Below are positions 35,340 through 48,512 of a DNA stretch of 60,000 nt, piece by piece. The stretch is taken from contig OU612072.1 in NCBI GenBank assembly GCA_914767715.1, forward strand, positions 21,888,001-21,948,000, written 5' to 3'. The translations under genes were made by a program, and so were the position numbers. The stretch comes from Membranipora membranacea. Taxonomy: Eukaryota > Bryozoa > Gymnolaemata > Cheilostomatida > Membraniporidae. Numbering within the stretch: position 1 is the first letter of the stretch; each line of letters opens with the position of its first letter. A model generated the notes under the pieces. It did not search any database. It had not been told where the DNA came from and saw only the letters and a list, made by a program, of their open reading frames with translations.

Positions 35340-35945
35340 TAGCTAAGATTGGTGTTTATGACTCAGTCTTTGCAAAAATCAGCTGCATGTTATTATCAGC
35401 AGCCCATCACTGCTTCCTTAATATTGAGGTGGCTACCGGTGATGTGTGACTGAGGTCAACCACCAGGTGTAAAACATTGTATCCTCAACATATTTGATGT
35501 GGTTAATGCCATCCCAGCCAGGTCGTTGGAATACAAGAGCCATAAAATTGGTCCTAGTTTGGTACCTTGAGGAGCGACAACCTTAGTGCTGCTGCTCATT
35601 ACCATATTTCAAACATTGTAGTCGGTTATCCAAAGATTTAGATATAAGTGGGAGGGTATGAGGGTTAAAATTGTAACCCTCTAATTTCTGGAGAAGTACA
35701 GCAGTCAATGGAATGCCTCCAAAAGGTCCAAGGCGGCAGTTTGAATGTACTTTAAATTTAGGGTGTCAGGCTCCGATGTGAAATCATTGAGCAGTTTGAT
35801 AAAGGCGCCAACTGTCCCAATGTGCGGCTTGTAAGCAAACTGGCTCTATTAACTCTGACAATTTGGATCTCATTTTGTTTATTATTACCTCCTCAGTAAG
35901 CTTGCTAAGATGAAACAATATTGACACTGACCAATGGTCTTTGTG
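35340..35945 (-). pseudogene. LINE-B RT relic, module D copy 2
   Basis: Counterpart of 28560-29175 with small indels (for example accatatttc for accatttatttc), and it continues into gggagggctaccttag. The KHKDHWSVSILFHL start is complete here. Confidence 0.65.
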
Positions 35946-36588
35946 TTTGGGAGGGCTACCTTAGAGATGAGTGGGGGCTTGGAGTTACAGTTGAAATCTA
36001 TACTTAACTGTTGCTACCAGCACACAGATCACTGTCAAATATGACTTATGGACTAATAGGCTATAGCAGAGAGGTTGTTCTGGAATTCAGAAGTTCAAAT
36101 TCTCAGTATGTTGCCTACTATAATCTGTTCAAGTCTGGAGTCAGATATGCATATAGAGCCTCTCAGTCTGGGGGAAATCCCATCTCACGTATAAGTTGGA
36201 TGTTGGGAAGTCAACATCATCTGAAGACTTCCAGACAAATGCAAGATAGCCCTAATCCCACCAATCCAAAGGGTTGCATGCCCCTCCAAACACAAAGACT
36301 ATCAGCTAGTGTCAATATTGTTTCACCTTGGAACCTCTCTACCTGGGATTCTCTCCTGGGTAAGAGATCGGGCGAGCTAACCGGTTATCAATTGAAGGGA
36401 AAAGGGCAAACTTCTCAAGACCCGCAAACTGCATAAAACTCAATCTAGGTACAAATGTAATCATAGTCACAGACTGGGGTCAGTTTGGGAGCATCCGATG
36501 AAAAAATTATAAAACATGAATTATCCACCAGAGGAAATCAACTATAGTAATCAGTGACTATGCTAAATGAGTGAAACAAATTAATTGT
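35946..36588. repeat. Module P, copy 1: LRR-unit relic without the LRR exon
   Basis: Homologous to the right-hand part of the LRR units (after their antisense RT) but more diverged. A plus frame spans 36011-36436, merging by frameshift into the RT N-terminal segment (about 36190-36390). The remaining pieces match the CPSKHKDYQ region. It connects module D to module E. Confidence 0.65.
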
Positions 36589-37014
36589 AGATAGTGATTT
36601 ACTGTCGACGATTGAAAACAGAACTACAATTTTCAGGCGACCATCATGTATTAAGAGGATGGCAGCAACTTCAATGTCATTTAGTACAATTATATTAGAA
36701 TATCAACAATTTGATAACTATTTTACATTGGCCCTAGTTTCTTTTTATTAGGATGACACTGAGACTCATAAAAAATCATTTTCATTGCTTTTAATGTGGT
36801 TCGCAACATAGAAGTTGTCAAACTACGTTTAGAGATGGGGCGACTCCCATTTTATTTGACGTTTTGACGTCATCATGTGTAATTTAGTAAAAACTGTGCT
36901 TAACGTCACTTTCTTCTATCTATTAGTATGCCCCGGGAAACTTCTGCCTAAACATTTCAGTCTGTTTATCAAAGATCCTAACCATATCTCCAAAGCCGAT
37001 CTATGATCAATAGA
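36589..37014. repeat. Module E, copy 2
   Basis: Matches 4902-5325. The join gaaacaaattaattgtag at 36576-36593 shows the empty site of the CR1-like LINE. Confidence 0.7.
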
Positions 37015-40000
37015 GGGACCTCATGGGCATCATACTGGCCATAAAGGATTTCAACTCTGAGCTTAAAAATACGGGGTGCCCTAAAAAGGGCTTCCCAGGT
37101 TTATCTCCTCTGCTGAAACCGGAAGAAAAAGAGTAAATGAGATGATGGCCATGAGAAACGCACAACAAAAATGATCTGACATGAATGCCTTATAATACTA
37201 GATCACTTGGGAGTGGATATAATTTCCAAACTGCCTCTACTGCTGTCTTTGAGCCTACGGTTGAGGTTCAAAAATCAAAAGACATTTTTTCGTTAGATTC
37301 CTAAACTTTTATAGAATTTGTGAGCATCTTGAGAACCTACAAGTGTGTATAACTTTTTGAGCTGGTGGCCCTGCACTTGTCATTTATAGCAGGATGGTTC
37401 AAAAGATTCAAAAGGGATGACACTATCTCTCATGAAAATTTTACATAACTTTACATGAATTTTTAATTCACCTTTTTAAAGGTGTGTACACTATTTTATT
37501 AGCTACCTGTTTTATTAGCCTATCTGTTTTATTAGCCTACCTGTTTTATTTGCCTACCTGCTTTATTTGCATATCTGTTTTATTAGCCTACCTGTTTTAT
37601 TAGCCTACCTGTTTTATTAGCGTCCCTGTTTTATTAGCCTACCTGTTTTATTAGCCTACCTGTTGTATAAGCCTATCTGTTTTATTAGCCTACCTGTTTT
37701 ATTAGCCTATCTGTTTTATTAGCCTACCTGTTTTATTAGCCTTTCTGTTTTATTAGCCTACCTGTTTTGTTAGCCTACCTGTTTTATTAGCCTACCTGTT
37801 TTATTAGCCTACCTGTTTTATTAGCCTACCTGTTTTATTAGCCTACCTGTTTTATTAGCCTACCTGTTTTATTAGCCTACCTGTTTTATTAGCCTATCTG
37901 TTTTATTAGCTACCTGTTTTATTAGCCTACCTGTTTTATTAGCCTACCTGTTTTATTAGCCTACCTGTTTTATTACCCTACCTGTTTTATTAGCCTACCT
38001 GTTTTATTAGCCTACCTGTTTTATTAGCCTACCTGTTTTATTACCCTACCTGTTTTATTACCCTACCTGTTTTATTAGCCTACCTGTTTTATTATCCTAG
38101 CTGTTTTATTAGCCTATCTGTTGTATTACCCTACCTGTTTTATTAGCCTACCTGTTTTATTAGCCTACCTGTTTTATTAGCCTATCTGTTTTATTAGCTA
38201 CCTGTTTTATTACCCTACCTGTTTTATTACCCTACCTGTTTTATTAGCCTACCTGTTTTATTAGCCTACCTGTTTTATTAGCCTACCTGTTTTATTACCC
38301 TACCTGTTTTATTACCCTACCTGTTTTATTAGCCTACCTGTTTTATTACCCTACCTGTTTTATTAGCCTACCTGTTTTATTAGCCTACCTGTTTTATTAG
38401 CCTACCTGTTTTATTAGCCTACCTGTTTTATTAGCCTATCTGTTTTATTAGCCTATCTGTTTTATTAGCCTATCTGTTTTATTAGCCTACCTGTTTTATT
38501 AGCATACCTGTTTTATTAGCCTACCTGTTTTATTACCCTACCTGTTTTATTAGCCTACCTGTTTTATTAGCCTACCTGTTTTATTAGCCTACCTGTTTTA
38601 TTAGCCTACCTGTTTTATTAGCCTATCTGTTTTATTAGCCTATCTGTTTTATTAGCCTATCTGTTTTATTAGCCTACCTGTTTTATTAGCCTACCTGTTT
38701 TATTAGCCTACCTGTTTTATTACCCTACCTGTTTTATTAGCCTACCTGTTTTATTAGCCTATCTGTTTTATTAGCCTACCTGTTTTATTACCCTACCTGT
38801 TTTATTACCCTATCTGTTTTATTAGCCTATCTGTTTTATTACCCTACCTGTTTTATTAGCCTATCTGTTTTATTACCCTACCTGTTTTATTAGCCTATCT
38901 GTTTTATTACCCTATCTGTTTTATTACCCTACCTGTTTTATTAGCCTACCTGTTTTATTAGCCTACCTGTTTTATTAGCCTACCTGTTTTATTAGCCTAC
39001 CTGTTTTATTACCCTATCTGTTTTATTACCCTACCTGTTTTATTACCCTATCTGTTTTATTACCCTACCTGTTTTATTAGCCTACCTGTTTTATTACCCT
39101 ACCTGTTTTATTACCCTGCCTGTTTTATTACCCTGCCTGTTTTATTACCCTACCTGTTTTATTAGCCTACTTGTTTTATTACCCTACCTGTTTTATTACC
39201 CTACCTGTTTTATTAGCCTATCTGTTTTATTACCCTACCTGTTTTATTACCCTATCTGTTTTATTACCCTACCTGTTTTATTAGCCTACCTGTTTTATTA
39301 CCCTACCTGTTTTATTACCCTGCCTGTTTTATTACCCTGCCTGTTTTATTACCCTACCTGTTTTATTAGCCTACTTGTTTTATTACCCCACCTGTTTTAT
39401 TAGCCTACCTGTTTTATTAGCCTATCTGTTTTATTACCCTATCTGTTTTATTACCCTATCTGTTTTATTACCCTACCTGTTTTGTTAGCCTACCTGTTTT
39501 ATTAGCCTACCTGTTTTATTACCCTACCTGTTTTATTAGCCTATCTGTTTTATTACCCTATCTGTTTTATTACCCTATCTGTTTTATTACCCTACCTGTT
39601 TTATTAGCCTACTTGTTTTATTACCCCACCTGTTTTATTAGCCTACCTGTTTTATTAGCCTATCTGTTTTATTACCCTATCTGTTTTATTACCCTATCTG
39701 TTTTATTACCCTACCTGTTTTGTTAGCCTACCTGTTTTATTAGCCTACCTGTTTTATTACCCTACCTGTTTTATTAGCCTATCTGTTTTATTACCCTACC
39801 TGTTTTATTACCCTATCTGTTTTATTACCCTACCTGTTTTATTAGCCTACCTGTTTTATTACCCTACCTGTTTTATTACCCTGCCTGTTTTATTACCCTG
39901 CCTGTTTTATTACCCTACCTGTTTTATTAGCCTACTTGTTTTATTACCCCACCTGTTTTATTAGCCTACCTGTTTTATTAGCCTACCTGTTTTATTACCC

Positions 40001-43000
40001 TACCTGTTTTATTAGCCTATCTGTTTTATTACCCTACCTGTTTTATTACCCTATCTGTTTTATTACCCTACCTGTTTTATTAGCCTACCTGTTTTATTAG
40101 CCTATCTGTTTTATTAGCCTACCTGTTTTATTACCCTACCTGTTTTATTAGCCTATCTGTTTTATTACCCCACCTGTTTTATTACCCTATCTGTTTTATT
40201 ACCCTATCTGTTTTATTACCCTATCTGTTTTATTACCCTACCTGTTTTGTTAGCCTACCTGTTTTATTAGCCTACCTGTTTTATTAGCCTACCTGTTTTA
40301 TTAGCCTATCTGTTTTATTACCCTATCTGTTTTATTACCCTATCTGTTTTATTACCCTACCTGTTTTATTAGCCTACTTGTTTTATTACCCCACCTGTTT
40401 TATTAGCCTACCTGTTTTATTAGCCTATCTGTTTTATTACCCTATCTGTTTTATTACCCTATCTGTTTTATTACCCTACCTGTTTTGTTAGCCTACCTGT
40501 TTTATTAGCCTACCTGTTTTATTACCCTACCTGTTTTATTAGCCTATCTGTTTTATTACCCTATCTGTTTTATTACCCTAACTGTTTTATTAGCCTACCT
40601 GTTTTATTAGCCTACCTGTTTTATTACCCTACCTGTTTTATTACCCTACCTGTTTTATTAGCCTACCTGTTTTATTAGCCTACCTGTTTTATTACCCTAT
40701 CTGTTTTATTACCCTACCTGTTTTATTACCCTATCTGTTTTATTACCCTACCTGTTTTATTAGCCTACCTGTTTTATTACCCTACCTGTTTAATTACCCT
40801 ATCTGTTTTATTACCCTACCTGTTTTGTTAGCCTACCTGTTTTATTAGCCTATTACCCTACCTGTTTTATTACCCTATCTGTTTTATTACCCTATCTGTT
40901 TTATTAGCCTACCTGTTTTATTAGCCTATCTGTTTTATTAGCCTACCTGTTTTATTAGCATACCTGTTTTATTAGCCTACCTGTTTTATTACCCTACCTG
41001 TTTTATTAGCCTACCTGTTTTATTGGCCTACCTGTTTTATTAGCCTACCTGTTTTATTAGCCTACCTGTTTTATTAGCCTATCTGTTTTATTACCCTACC
41101 TGTTTTATTAGCCTATCTGTTTTATTAGCCTATCTGTTTTATTACCCTATCTGTTTTATTACCCTACCTGTTTTATTACCCTATCTGTTTTATTACCCTA
41201 CCTGTTTTATTAGCCTTCCTGCTTTATTACCCTACCTGTTTTATTAGCCTACCTGTTTTATTAGCCCACCTGTTTTATTACCCTACCTGTTTTATTAGCC
41301 TACCTGTTTTATTAGCCTACCTGTTTTATTAGCCTATCTGTTTTATTACCCTACCTGTTTTATTACCCTATCTGTATTATTAGCCTATCTGTTTTATTAC
41401 CCTACCTGTTTTATTAGCCTATCTGTTTTATTACCCTATCTGTTTTATTACCCTATCTGTTTTATTAGCATACCTGTTTTATTACCCTACCTGTTTTATT
41501 AGCCTACCTGTGTTATTAGCCTATCTGTTTTATTACCCTATCTGTTTTATTACCCTACCTGTTTTATTACCCTATCTGTATTATTAGCCTATCTGTTTTA
41601 TTACCCTACCTGTTTTATTAGCCTATCTGTTTTATTACCCTATCTGTTTTATTACCCTATCTGTTTTATTAGCCTAACTGTTTTATTACCCTACCTGTTT
41701 TATTACCCTACCTGTTTTATTACCCTACCTGTTTTATTAGCCTACCTGTTTTATTACCCTACCTGTTTTATTACCCTACCTGTTTTATTAGCCTACCTGT
41801 TTTATTACCCTACCTGTTTTATTACCCTACCTGTTTTATTAGCCTACCTGTTTTATTAGCCTACCTGTTTTATTAGCCTACCTGTTTTATTACCCTACCT
41901 GTTTTATTACCCTACCTGTTTTATTAGCCTATCTGTTTTATTAGCCTATCTGTATTATTAGCCTACCTGTTTTATTAGCCTACCTGTTTTATTACCCTAC
42001 CTGTTTTATTACCCTACCTGTTTTATTAGCCTACCTGTTTTATTAGCCTACCTGTTTTATTAGCCTACCTGTTTTATTACCCTACCTGTTTTATTACCCT
42101 ACCTGTTTTATTAGCCTATCTGTTTTATTAGCCTATCTGTATTATTAGCCTACCTGTTTTATTAGCCTACCTGTTTTATTACCCTACCTGTTTTATTAGC
42201 CCACCTGTTTTATTAGCCTACCTGTTTTATTAGCCAACCTGTTTTATTACCCTACCTGTTTTATTACCCTATCTGTTTTATTAGCCTACCTGTTTTATTA
42301 CCCTATCTGTTTTATTAGCCTATCTGTTTTATTAGCCTACCCGTTTTATTACCCTACCTGTTTTATTAGCCTATCTGTTTTATTAGCCTACCCGTTTTAT
42401 TACCCTACCTGTTTTATTAGTGTACCTGTTTTGTTAGCCTATCTGTTATATTAGCCCACCTGTTTTATTACCCTACCTGTTTTATTAGCCTATCTGTTTT
42501 ATTAGCCTATCTGTTTTATTAGCCTATCTGTTTTATTAGCCTACCTGTTTTATTACCCTACCTGTTTTATTAGCCTATCTGTTATATTAGCCCACCTGTT
42601 TTATTACCCTACCTGTTTTATTAGCCTATCTGTTTTATTAGCCTACCTGTTTTATTACCCTATCTGTTTGATTAGCCTATCTGTTTTATTAGCCTACCCG
42701 TTTTATTACCCTACCTGTTTTATTAGTGTACCTGTTTTATTAGCCTATCTGTTATATTAGCCCACCTGTTTTATTACCCTACCTGTTTTATTAGCCTATC
42801 TGTTTTATTAGCCAACCTGTTTTATTAGCCTATCTGTTTTATTAGCCTACTTGTTTTATTAGCCTACCTGTTTTATTACCCTACCTGTTTTATTAGCCTA
42901 TCTGTTTTATTAGCCAACCTGTTTTATTAGCCTATCTGTTTTATTAGCCTACTTGTTTTATTAGCCTATCTGTTTTATTAGCCTACCTGTTTTATTACCC

Positions 43001-46000
43001 TACCTGTTTTATTAGCCTACCTGTTTTATTAGCCTATCTGTTTTATTAGCCTATCTGTTTTATTAGCCTACCTGTTTTATTACCCTACCTGTTTTATTAG
43101 CCTATCTGTTTTATTAGACTATCTGTTTTATTAGCCTATCTGTTTTATTAGCCTACTTGTTTTATTAGCCTATCTGTTTTATTAGCCTACCTGTTTTATT
43201 ACCCTACCTGTTTTATTAGCCTACCTGTTTTATTAGCCTATCTGTTTTATTAGCCTACCTGTTTTATTACCCTACCTGTTTTATTAGCCTACCTGTTTTA
43301 TTAGCCTATCTGTTTTATTAGCCTATCTGTTTTATTAGCCTACCTGTTTTATTAGCCTACCTGTTTTATTACCCTACCTGTTTTATTAGCCTACCTGTTT
43401 TATTAGCCTACCTGTTTTATTGCCCTATCTGTTTTATTAGCCTACCTGTTTTATTACCCTACCTGTTTTATTAGCCTATCTGTTTTATTAGCCTACCTGT
43501 TTTATTAGCCTATCTGTTTTATTAGCCTACCTGTTTTATTACCCTACCTGTTTTATTAGCCTACCTGTTTTATTAGCCTATCTGTTTTATTAGCCTATCT
43601 GTTTTATTAGCCTACCTGTTTTATTACCCTACCTGTTTTATTAGTGTACCTGTTTTATTAGCCTATCTGTTATATTAGCCCACCTGTTTTATTACCCTAC
43701 CTGTTTTATTAGCCCACCTGATTTATTAGCATACCTGTTTTATTACCCTATCTGTTTTATTAGCCTACCTGTTTTATTAGCCTATCTGTTTTATTAGCCT
43801 ATCTGTTTTATTAGCCTACCTGTTTTATTACCCTACCTGTTTTATTAGTGTACCTGTTTTATTAGCCTATCTGTTATATTAGCCCACCTGTTTTATTACC
43901 CTACCTGTTTTATTAGCCCACCTGATTTATTAGCATACCTGTTTTATTACCCTATCTGTTTTATTAGCCTACCTGTTTTATTAGCCTATCTGTTTTATTA
44001 GCCTATCTGTTTTATTAGCCTATCTCTTTTATTACCCTATCTGTTTTATTATCCTATCTGTTTTATTACCCTATCTGTTTTATTACCCTACCTGTTTTAT
44101 TAGCCTACCTGTTTTATTAGCCTACCTGTTTTATTAGCCTATCTGTTTTATTAGCCTACTTGTTTTATTACCCTACCTGTTTTATTACCCTACCTGTTTT
44201 ATTAGCCTACCTGTTTTATTAACCTATCTGTTTTATTAGCCCACCTGTTTTATTAGCCTATCTGTTTTATTAGCCTACCTGTTTTATTACCCTACCTGTT
44301 TTATTACCCTACCTGTTTTATTAGCCTACCTGTTTTATTAGCCTACCTGTTTTATTACCCTATCTGTTTTATTACCCTACTTGTTTTATTACCCTACCTG
44401 TTTTATTAGCCTACCTGTTTTATTACCCTACCTGTTTTATTAGCGTACCTGTTTTATTAGCCTACCTGTTTTATTAGCCTACCTGTTTTATTACCCTACC
44501 TGTTTTATTAGCGTACCTGTTTTATTAGCCTATCTGTTTTATTAGCCTATCTGTTTTATTAGCCTATCTGTTTTATTAGCCTACCTGCTTTATTACCCTA
44601 CCTATTTTATTAGCCTATCTGTTTTATTAGCCCACCTGTTTTATTACCCTACCTGTTTTATTAGCCTACCTGTTTTATTACCCTACCTGTTTTATTAGCC
44701 TACCTGTTTTATTAGCCTACCTGTTTTATTAGCCTACCTGTTTTATTAGCCTACCTGTTTTATTAGCCTATCTGTTTTATTAGCCTACCTGTTTTATTAG
44801 CCCACCTGTTTTATTAGCCTACCTGTTTTATTAGACTATCTGTTTTATTAGCCTATCTGTTTTATTAGCCTATCTGTTTTATTAGCCTACCTGTTTTATT
44901 AGCCTACCTGTTTTATTAGCCTACCTGTTTTATTAGCATACCTGTATATATTCGTAATTTTTACAGAATTGTAGAAACATAAATAAAAAAAGCACATAGC
45001 TAAAACCTGTATGACCATATTCACTGGGCAAACTACAGGTTTGTATAGTTGTTGCTCAGGATGATCTAAACTGATTATGATGACCAATGTGCCTTTCTAA
45101 AATTCATAAATGTGTATGGCCGTTCACTACCTCCCAACAACCTTGCCACTTCATAGGTATTAAGCTGAAATCAAAGAAATTGCCAATAACAATCTATGGC
45201 AGACCTTATCAGTATTGAGGACTGCCAAATTTACATTCAGCAGATTCAGCTCTCAAATATGCAATCACTATCCTGCAGCAGTTTGATGAAATCAATCCCA
45301 TTCACAGCCAGTGAAATAGTGGCCAGACCTTTTATGATTTTCATAAAGTCTGTCAAGTACTATTGCCAAAATTCACTTTTATCCTTGGTTAAGTGATTAT
45401 AAATTGTTTAGTGGTGTTGGCATTTGCAGCTAACAGTTGATAATCCCTGAAAACCTATAGTAATAGGTGTAGTGGGACCTAATCCATTATCATAGGCAAT
45501 GGATCTAAGTAGATAATTAATTCCTATAATTACAGCTACAACAATTAACTACTGGCAAGAATCCAGTTAGACAGCCCAAATTTGAGTCCATTGTGTCAAA
45601 ATAAATAAAAATCTCAATATTAAACATTGTTGATAGCTAAAGACAATACAGCCAGCTTTTTCGGTGTGAATAGCATAAATTTTCCCAGGAAATAGGCAAA
45701 ATTAATGTCAATACACAGCATTGAGTTTTGATATCTTCCACAAAATACCATGCCGGTTACATGTTGTGTTATCATCTAATGTTTTCAACATCCACACAAA
45801 TTGCGATATTCTTGCTTAGCAGACATCTTGTATAAAACATTTACATTGAGATACTAAGTTTTTGACTCCTTATGCGGTCAGAATATCATGGATCCATATT
45901 GATATAAGTCGGAATTGTATTGACAGACTGTATGACAATGGACAATGTGTCCACAGTTCTTGAGTTCAATTCCATCAATGACATAGGTGAACGGCGATCA

Positions 46001-46475
46001 TTTTGGATTCAAGGAAGAAGGCAAACAGCACAACGATAATTGTATGTTTAATGCAGCTTTGTTTGAATGAATTAAAAACAGGAATCCATCATCCTGAGTT
46101 AAACTCCAGATCACAATTTAAAGGATAATGATTTCAATGCTTTCTGTTCAGGTGTTAATCTTACACCTGTCAAACTTTGCAAACTTTGATGATTATACTT
46201 TGTGATCGAGTCAACCCAGGGATTAAATTTTGATCTCTTGGTGTGAAAGGTTTGATACTACTGCTCCATCCATTCTGTCGTCACCAAAGTCTAAATATAT
46301 TTTGAGAAATCCTTGATTTTGTTTGCACTGCGAAGATACTCATGTTAGTATCGCCTGAGCCTGATTTTCTGACAACATTTACAACTTTTTGATGCGGTCG
46401 TAATTTATAATTTGTAATTTTACTTTGCTGGACGATACTATAGTATAGCTTCAGAACGGAGGCAATTTTCATTGA
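37015..46475. repeat. Module S, copy 2 (giant satellite allele)
   Basis: Left part 37015-37489 and right part 44951-46475 match 18522-18948 and 19014-20520 closely. A short insert, aaaaatacggggtgccctaa, lies at about 37064. Minus frame 46281-46472 and plus frame 45196-45396 are copies of those in S copy 1 and are probably not genes. Confidence 0.75.
37490..44950 (+). repeat. 17-bp satellite, large array (about 439 units)
   Basis: About 7.46 kb of tandem cctacctgttttattag. Unit variants include ttagcctat, ttaccctac, ttaccctgc, ttagtgtac, ttagcccac and ttagcatac. Rare combinations recur at exact multiples of 17 bp (204, 306, 561, 918), showing higher-order amplification. On the minus strand every unit carries AATAAA and CAGGTAGG. 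17 is not a multiple of 3 and all frames have stops, so it is not coding. Confidence 0.95.
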
Positions 46476-46589
46476 TTTAATATCAGCAATTCTACTGCCA
46501 GCCAGTCATGATATTACAAAACTGAATGGCAGCTGCCCTACTCATTGGGGAAAAATTTACCTTTATGATGGTAAACACTCTGTTATGTT

Positions 46590-46910
46590 AACTAGTATAT
46601 CGACTCCACATTATGGCGCCGTTTTTCGGCATTTCCAAATTCCATGAATGTTTTGAAAGTAATATAGTTTTTAAAATTTTAACACATTCCATCGATCTCT
46701 GGAAGTGATGGAACCGTTTTCTTGACAGTGGGCTAAACATTGAGATTGCCAAATTGAGATTGATTCCTAATAATTGTAACAGAGATTGATGTGAGATGGT
46801 TCTTGAAAACAATTTCCCTTGAGAACTGAAAGGCATTCAGATTGCATTACATTGTGGTAGCCAGTGTTTACCTTTCGGATTGATTCTGAAACTTCTCACT
46901 TGTGGGTGAG
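46590..46910 (-). pseudogene. LINE-like RT C-terminal fragment, C4
   Basis: Copy of 20640-20970, with the open frame at 46588-46836 and additional replacements (KRFHHFQRS for KLLHHFQRS). Decayed. Confidence 0.4.
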
Positions 46911-47015
46911 CACAATTCCAAAAATTCGAAAATCAAAACACATACATACATACATGTGATATAGTTTTCGATGTGTTATTTCAATAGCATAATCCAACAA
47001 ACAAACTGAACATAC

Positions 47016-47162
47016 CCTGAAGGTAACTCGACCAGATCACAACGAATCATATCCAGTTTCTCTAGTCGTGTAAGTCCTGATAGCGTATCACTCAACTGAT
47101 CATCTGTACTCAGATTGTTGTAACCGACATCCAGCACCTTCAGTGATACCATCTTTGAAATG
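47016..47162 (-). CDS. LRR exon cassette C4
   Basis: 147-bp phase 2-2 exon with conserved splice sites. First LRR SLKVLDVGYNNL, second RLEKLDMIRCDL, ending VELPSG. Variable concave residues are V,D,G,Y and K,D,I,R, with Asp after the invariant Cys. It is identical to C5 except for five bases within 18 bp that change four residues of the second LRR and none silently. Confidence 0.75.
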
Positions 47163-47176
47163 CTGCAAGGTACCAA

Positions 47177-47504
47177 CAAAACATTGAAATTTGTTCATTA
47201 CAGAGAGTGGTGATATCTGAATTCGACATTGATAATAAGATGTTGAAGGTTGCAGTCGATTGCATGCCTCTGAAAAATCCAATGCGCCACTTTTACATAT
47301 GGTTGTCAAGCTCTGATGTGATATCATCAAGCAGTTTGACCGAGGCGTCGACTGTCCCAATGTGCGTCTTGTAAGCAAACTGTGATGGCTCTATTATCTC
47401 TGTCAATTTGGATCTCATTTATTTTATTATAACCTTCTCAGTAAGCTTGTCAAGGTGAAACAATATTGACACTGACCAATGGTCTTTGTGTTTGGGAGGG
47501 CTAC
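47177..47504 (-). pseudogene. LINE-B RT fragment, C4
   Basis: Antisense copy with FAYKTHIGTVDASVKLLDD and the DFSEACNRLQPS frame (47100-47378, reading on into the exon). It differs from C5 by about three bases in 250. Confidence 0.6.
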
Positions 47505-47789
47505 CTTGGAGCTGAGTGGGCGCTCAAAGTGACAGGCTGATTTCACACAGCTATCTACAATTGTTGTTTGTTTGCCTGTTTGACCAGTGCAGTATTTAAA
47601 CCTATACTAAACTGTAGCTACCAGCCCACAGATCGCTGTCGTCTATGACTCATTGATTAATACGCTATAGCAGAAAGGAGTTTAGAAACTCAGAATCTCA
47701 GGATGTTGACTCTACCATCTGTTCAAATACTAGAGTATGATATGCATTTGGAGCCTCATAATCTGGGAGAAATCCCATCTCATGTATAA

Positions 47790-48070
47790 GTTGGAAGTTG
47801 AAAAGTGAGCATCATCTGAAGACTTCCAGTTCTCAGTGGAGGGTAAAGAAAATGTTTGCTCGCCTGTCAATGACATATTAAATTTGATGCGATCTACATC
47901 GAAAATTCAAGATAAATGCAACAGAGCCCAAATCCGACCAATCCCTAGGGTTGCTTGCCCCTCCAAACACAAAGACTATCAGCCAGTGTAAATATTGTTT
48001 CACCTTGGAACCTCTCTACCTGGGCTTCTCTCCTGGGTAGGAGATCGAGAGAGGTAGCCGGCTATCAAGT
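47790..48070 (+). pseudogene. LINE-B RT N-terminal fragment, sense strand, C4
   Basis: Matches the C2 fragment but is more decayed. The segment around ggatctcagtgg is shortened, and the right end is truncated at a G run (about 48076) where the following 60 bp are missing. Confidence 0.5.
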
Positions 48071-48185
48071 GAAGGGGGGGTCAGCTTGGGAAATTCCAAT
48101 GAAAAAATTATAAAACATTATGAATTATCCACCAGAGGAAATCAACTATAGTAATCAGTGACTATGCTAAATGAGTGAAACAAAT

Positions 48186-48512
48186 TAATTGTAGATAGTG
48201 ATTTACTGCAGACAATTGAAAACAGAGCAGCAAGTTTCAGGCGACCATCAGGTATTAAGAGGATGGCAGCAACCTCAATGTTATTTAGTACAATTATAAT
48301 GAAATATCAACCATTTGATAACTCTCTTACATTGGCCCTAGTTTCTTTTTATTAGGATGACACTGAGACTCATAAAAAAATCATTTCATTGCTTTCAACC
48401 TCATTCGCAACATGGAAGTTGTCAAACTACGTTTAGAGATGGGGCAACTCTCATATTATTAGACGTTTCGAAGTCATCATGTGTAATTTAGTAAAAACTG
48501 TGATACATCATC
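48186..48512. repeat. Module E, copy 3 (truncated)
   Basis: Matches 36589 onward but stops after gtaaaaactgtga. It then joins the catcatcccgagtttaactcc part that lies inside the right end of module S. Confidence 0.65.

Larger units (their letters stand above)
31608..35945. repeat. Module D, copy 2 (uninterrupted)
   Basis: Full-length module without the retrotransposon. It gives the pre-insertion sequence at 34563-34580. It contains the plus hydrophobic frames (32614-32916, 32900-33145), whose status is doubtful, the 34-bp minisatellite and the antisense RT relic. Confidence 0.8.
46476..48185 (-). repeat. LRR unit C4
   Basis: Complete unit: antisense LINE-like fragment, exon, antisense RT, sense RT fragment. 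It ends at gaaacaaatta followed by module E with no CR1-like LINE. Unit C5 follows in tandem, and the exon-to-exon distance is exactly 2421 bp. Confidence 0.85.

Noticed and set aside
37490-44950. Array considered as CRISPR or telomere-like repeat
   Set aside because: The units are contiguous 17-mers without spacers, and although ttaccc occurs in variants, the unit is not a telomere repeat and the array is internal.
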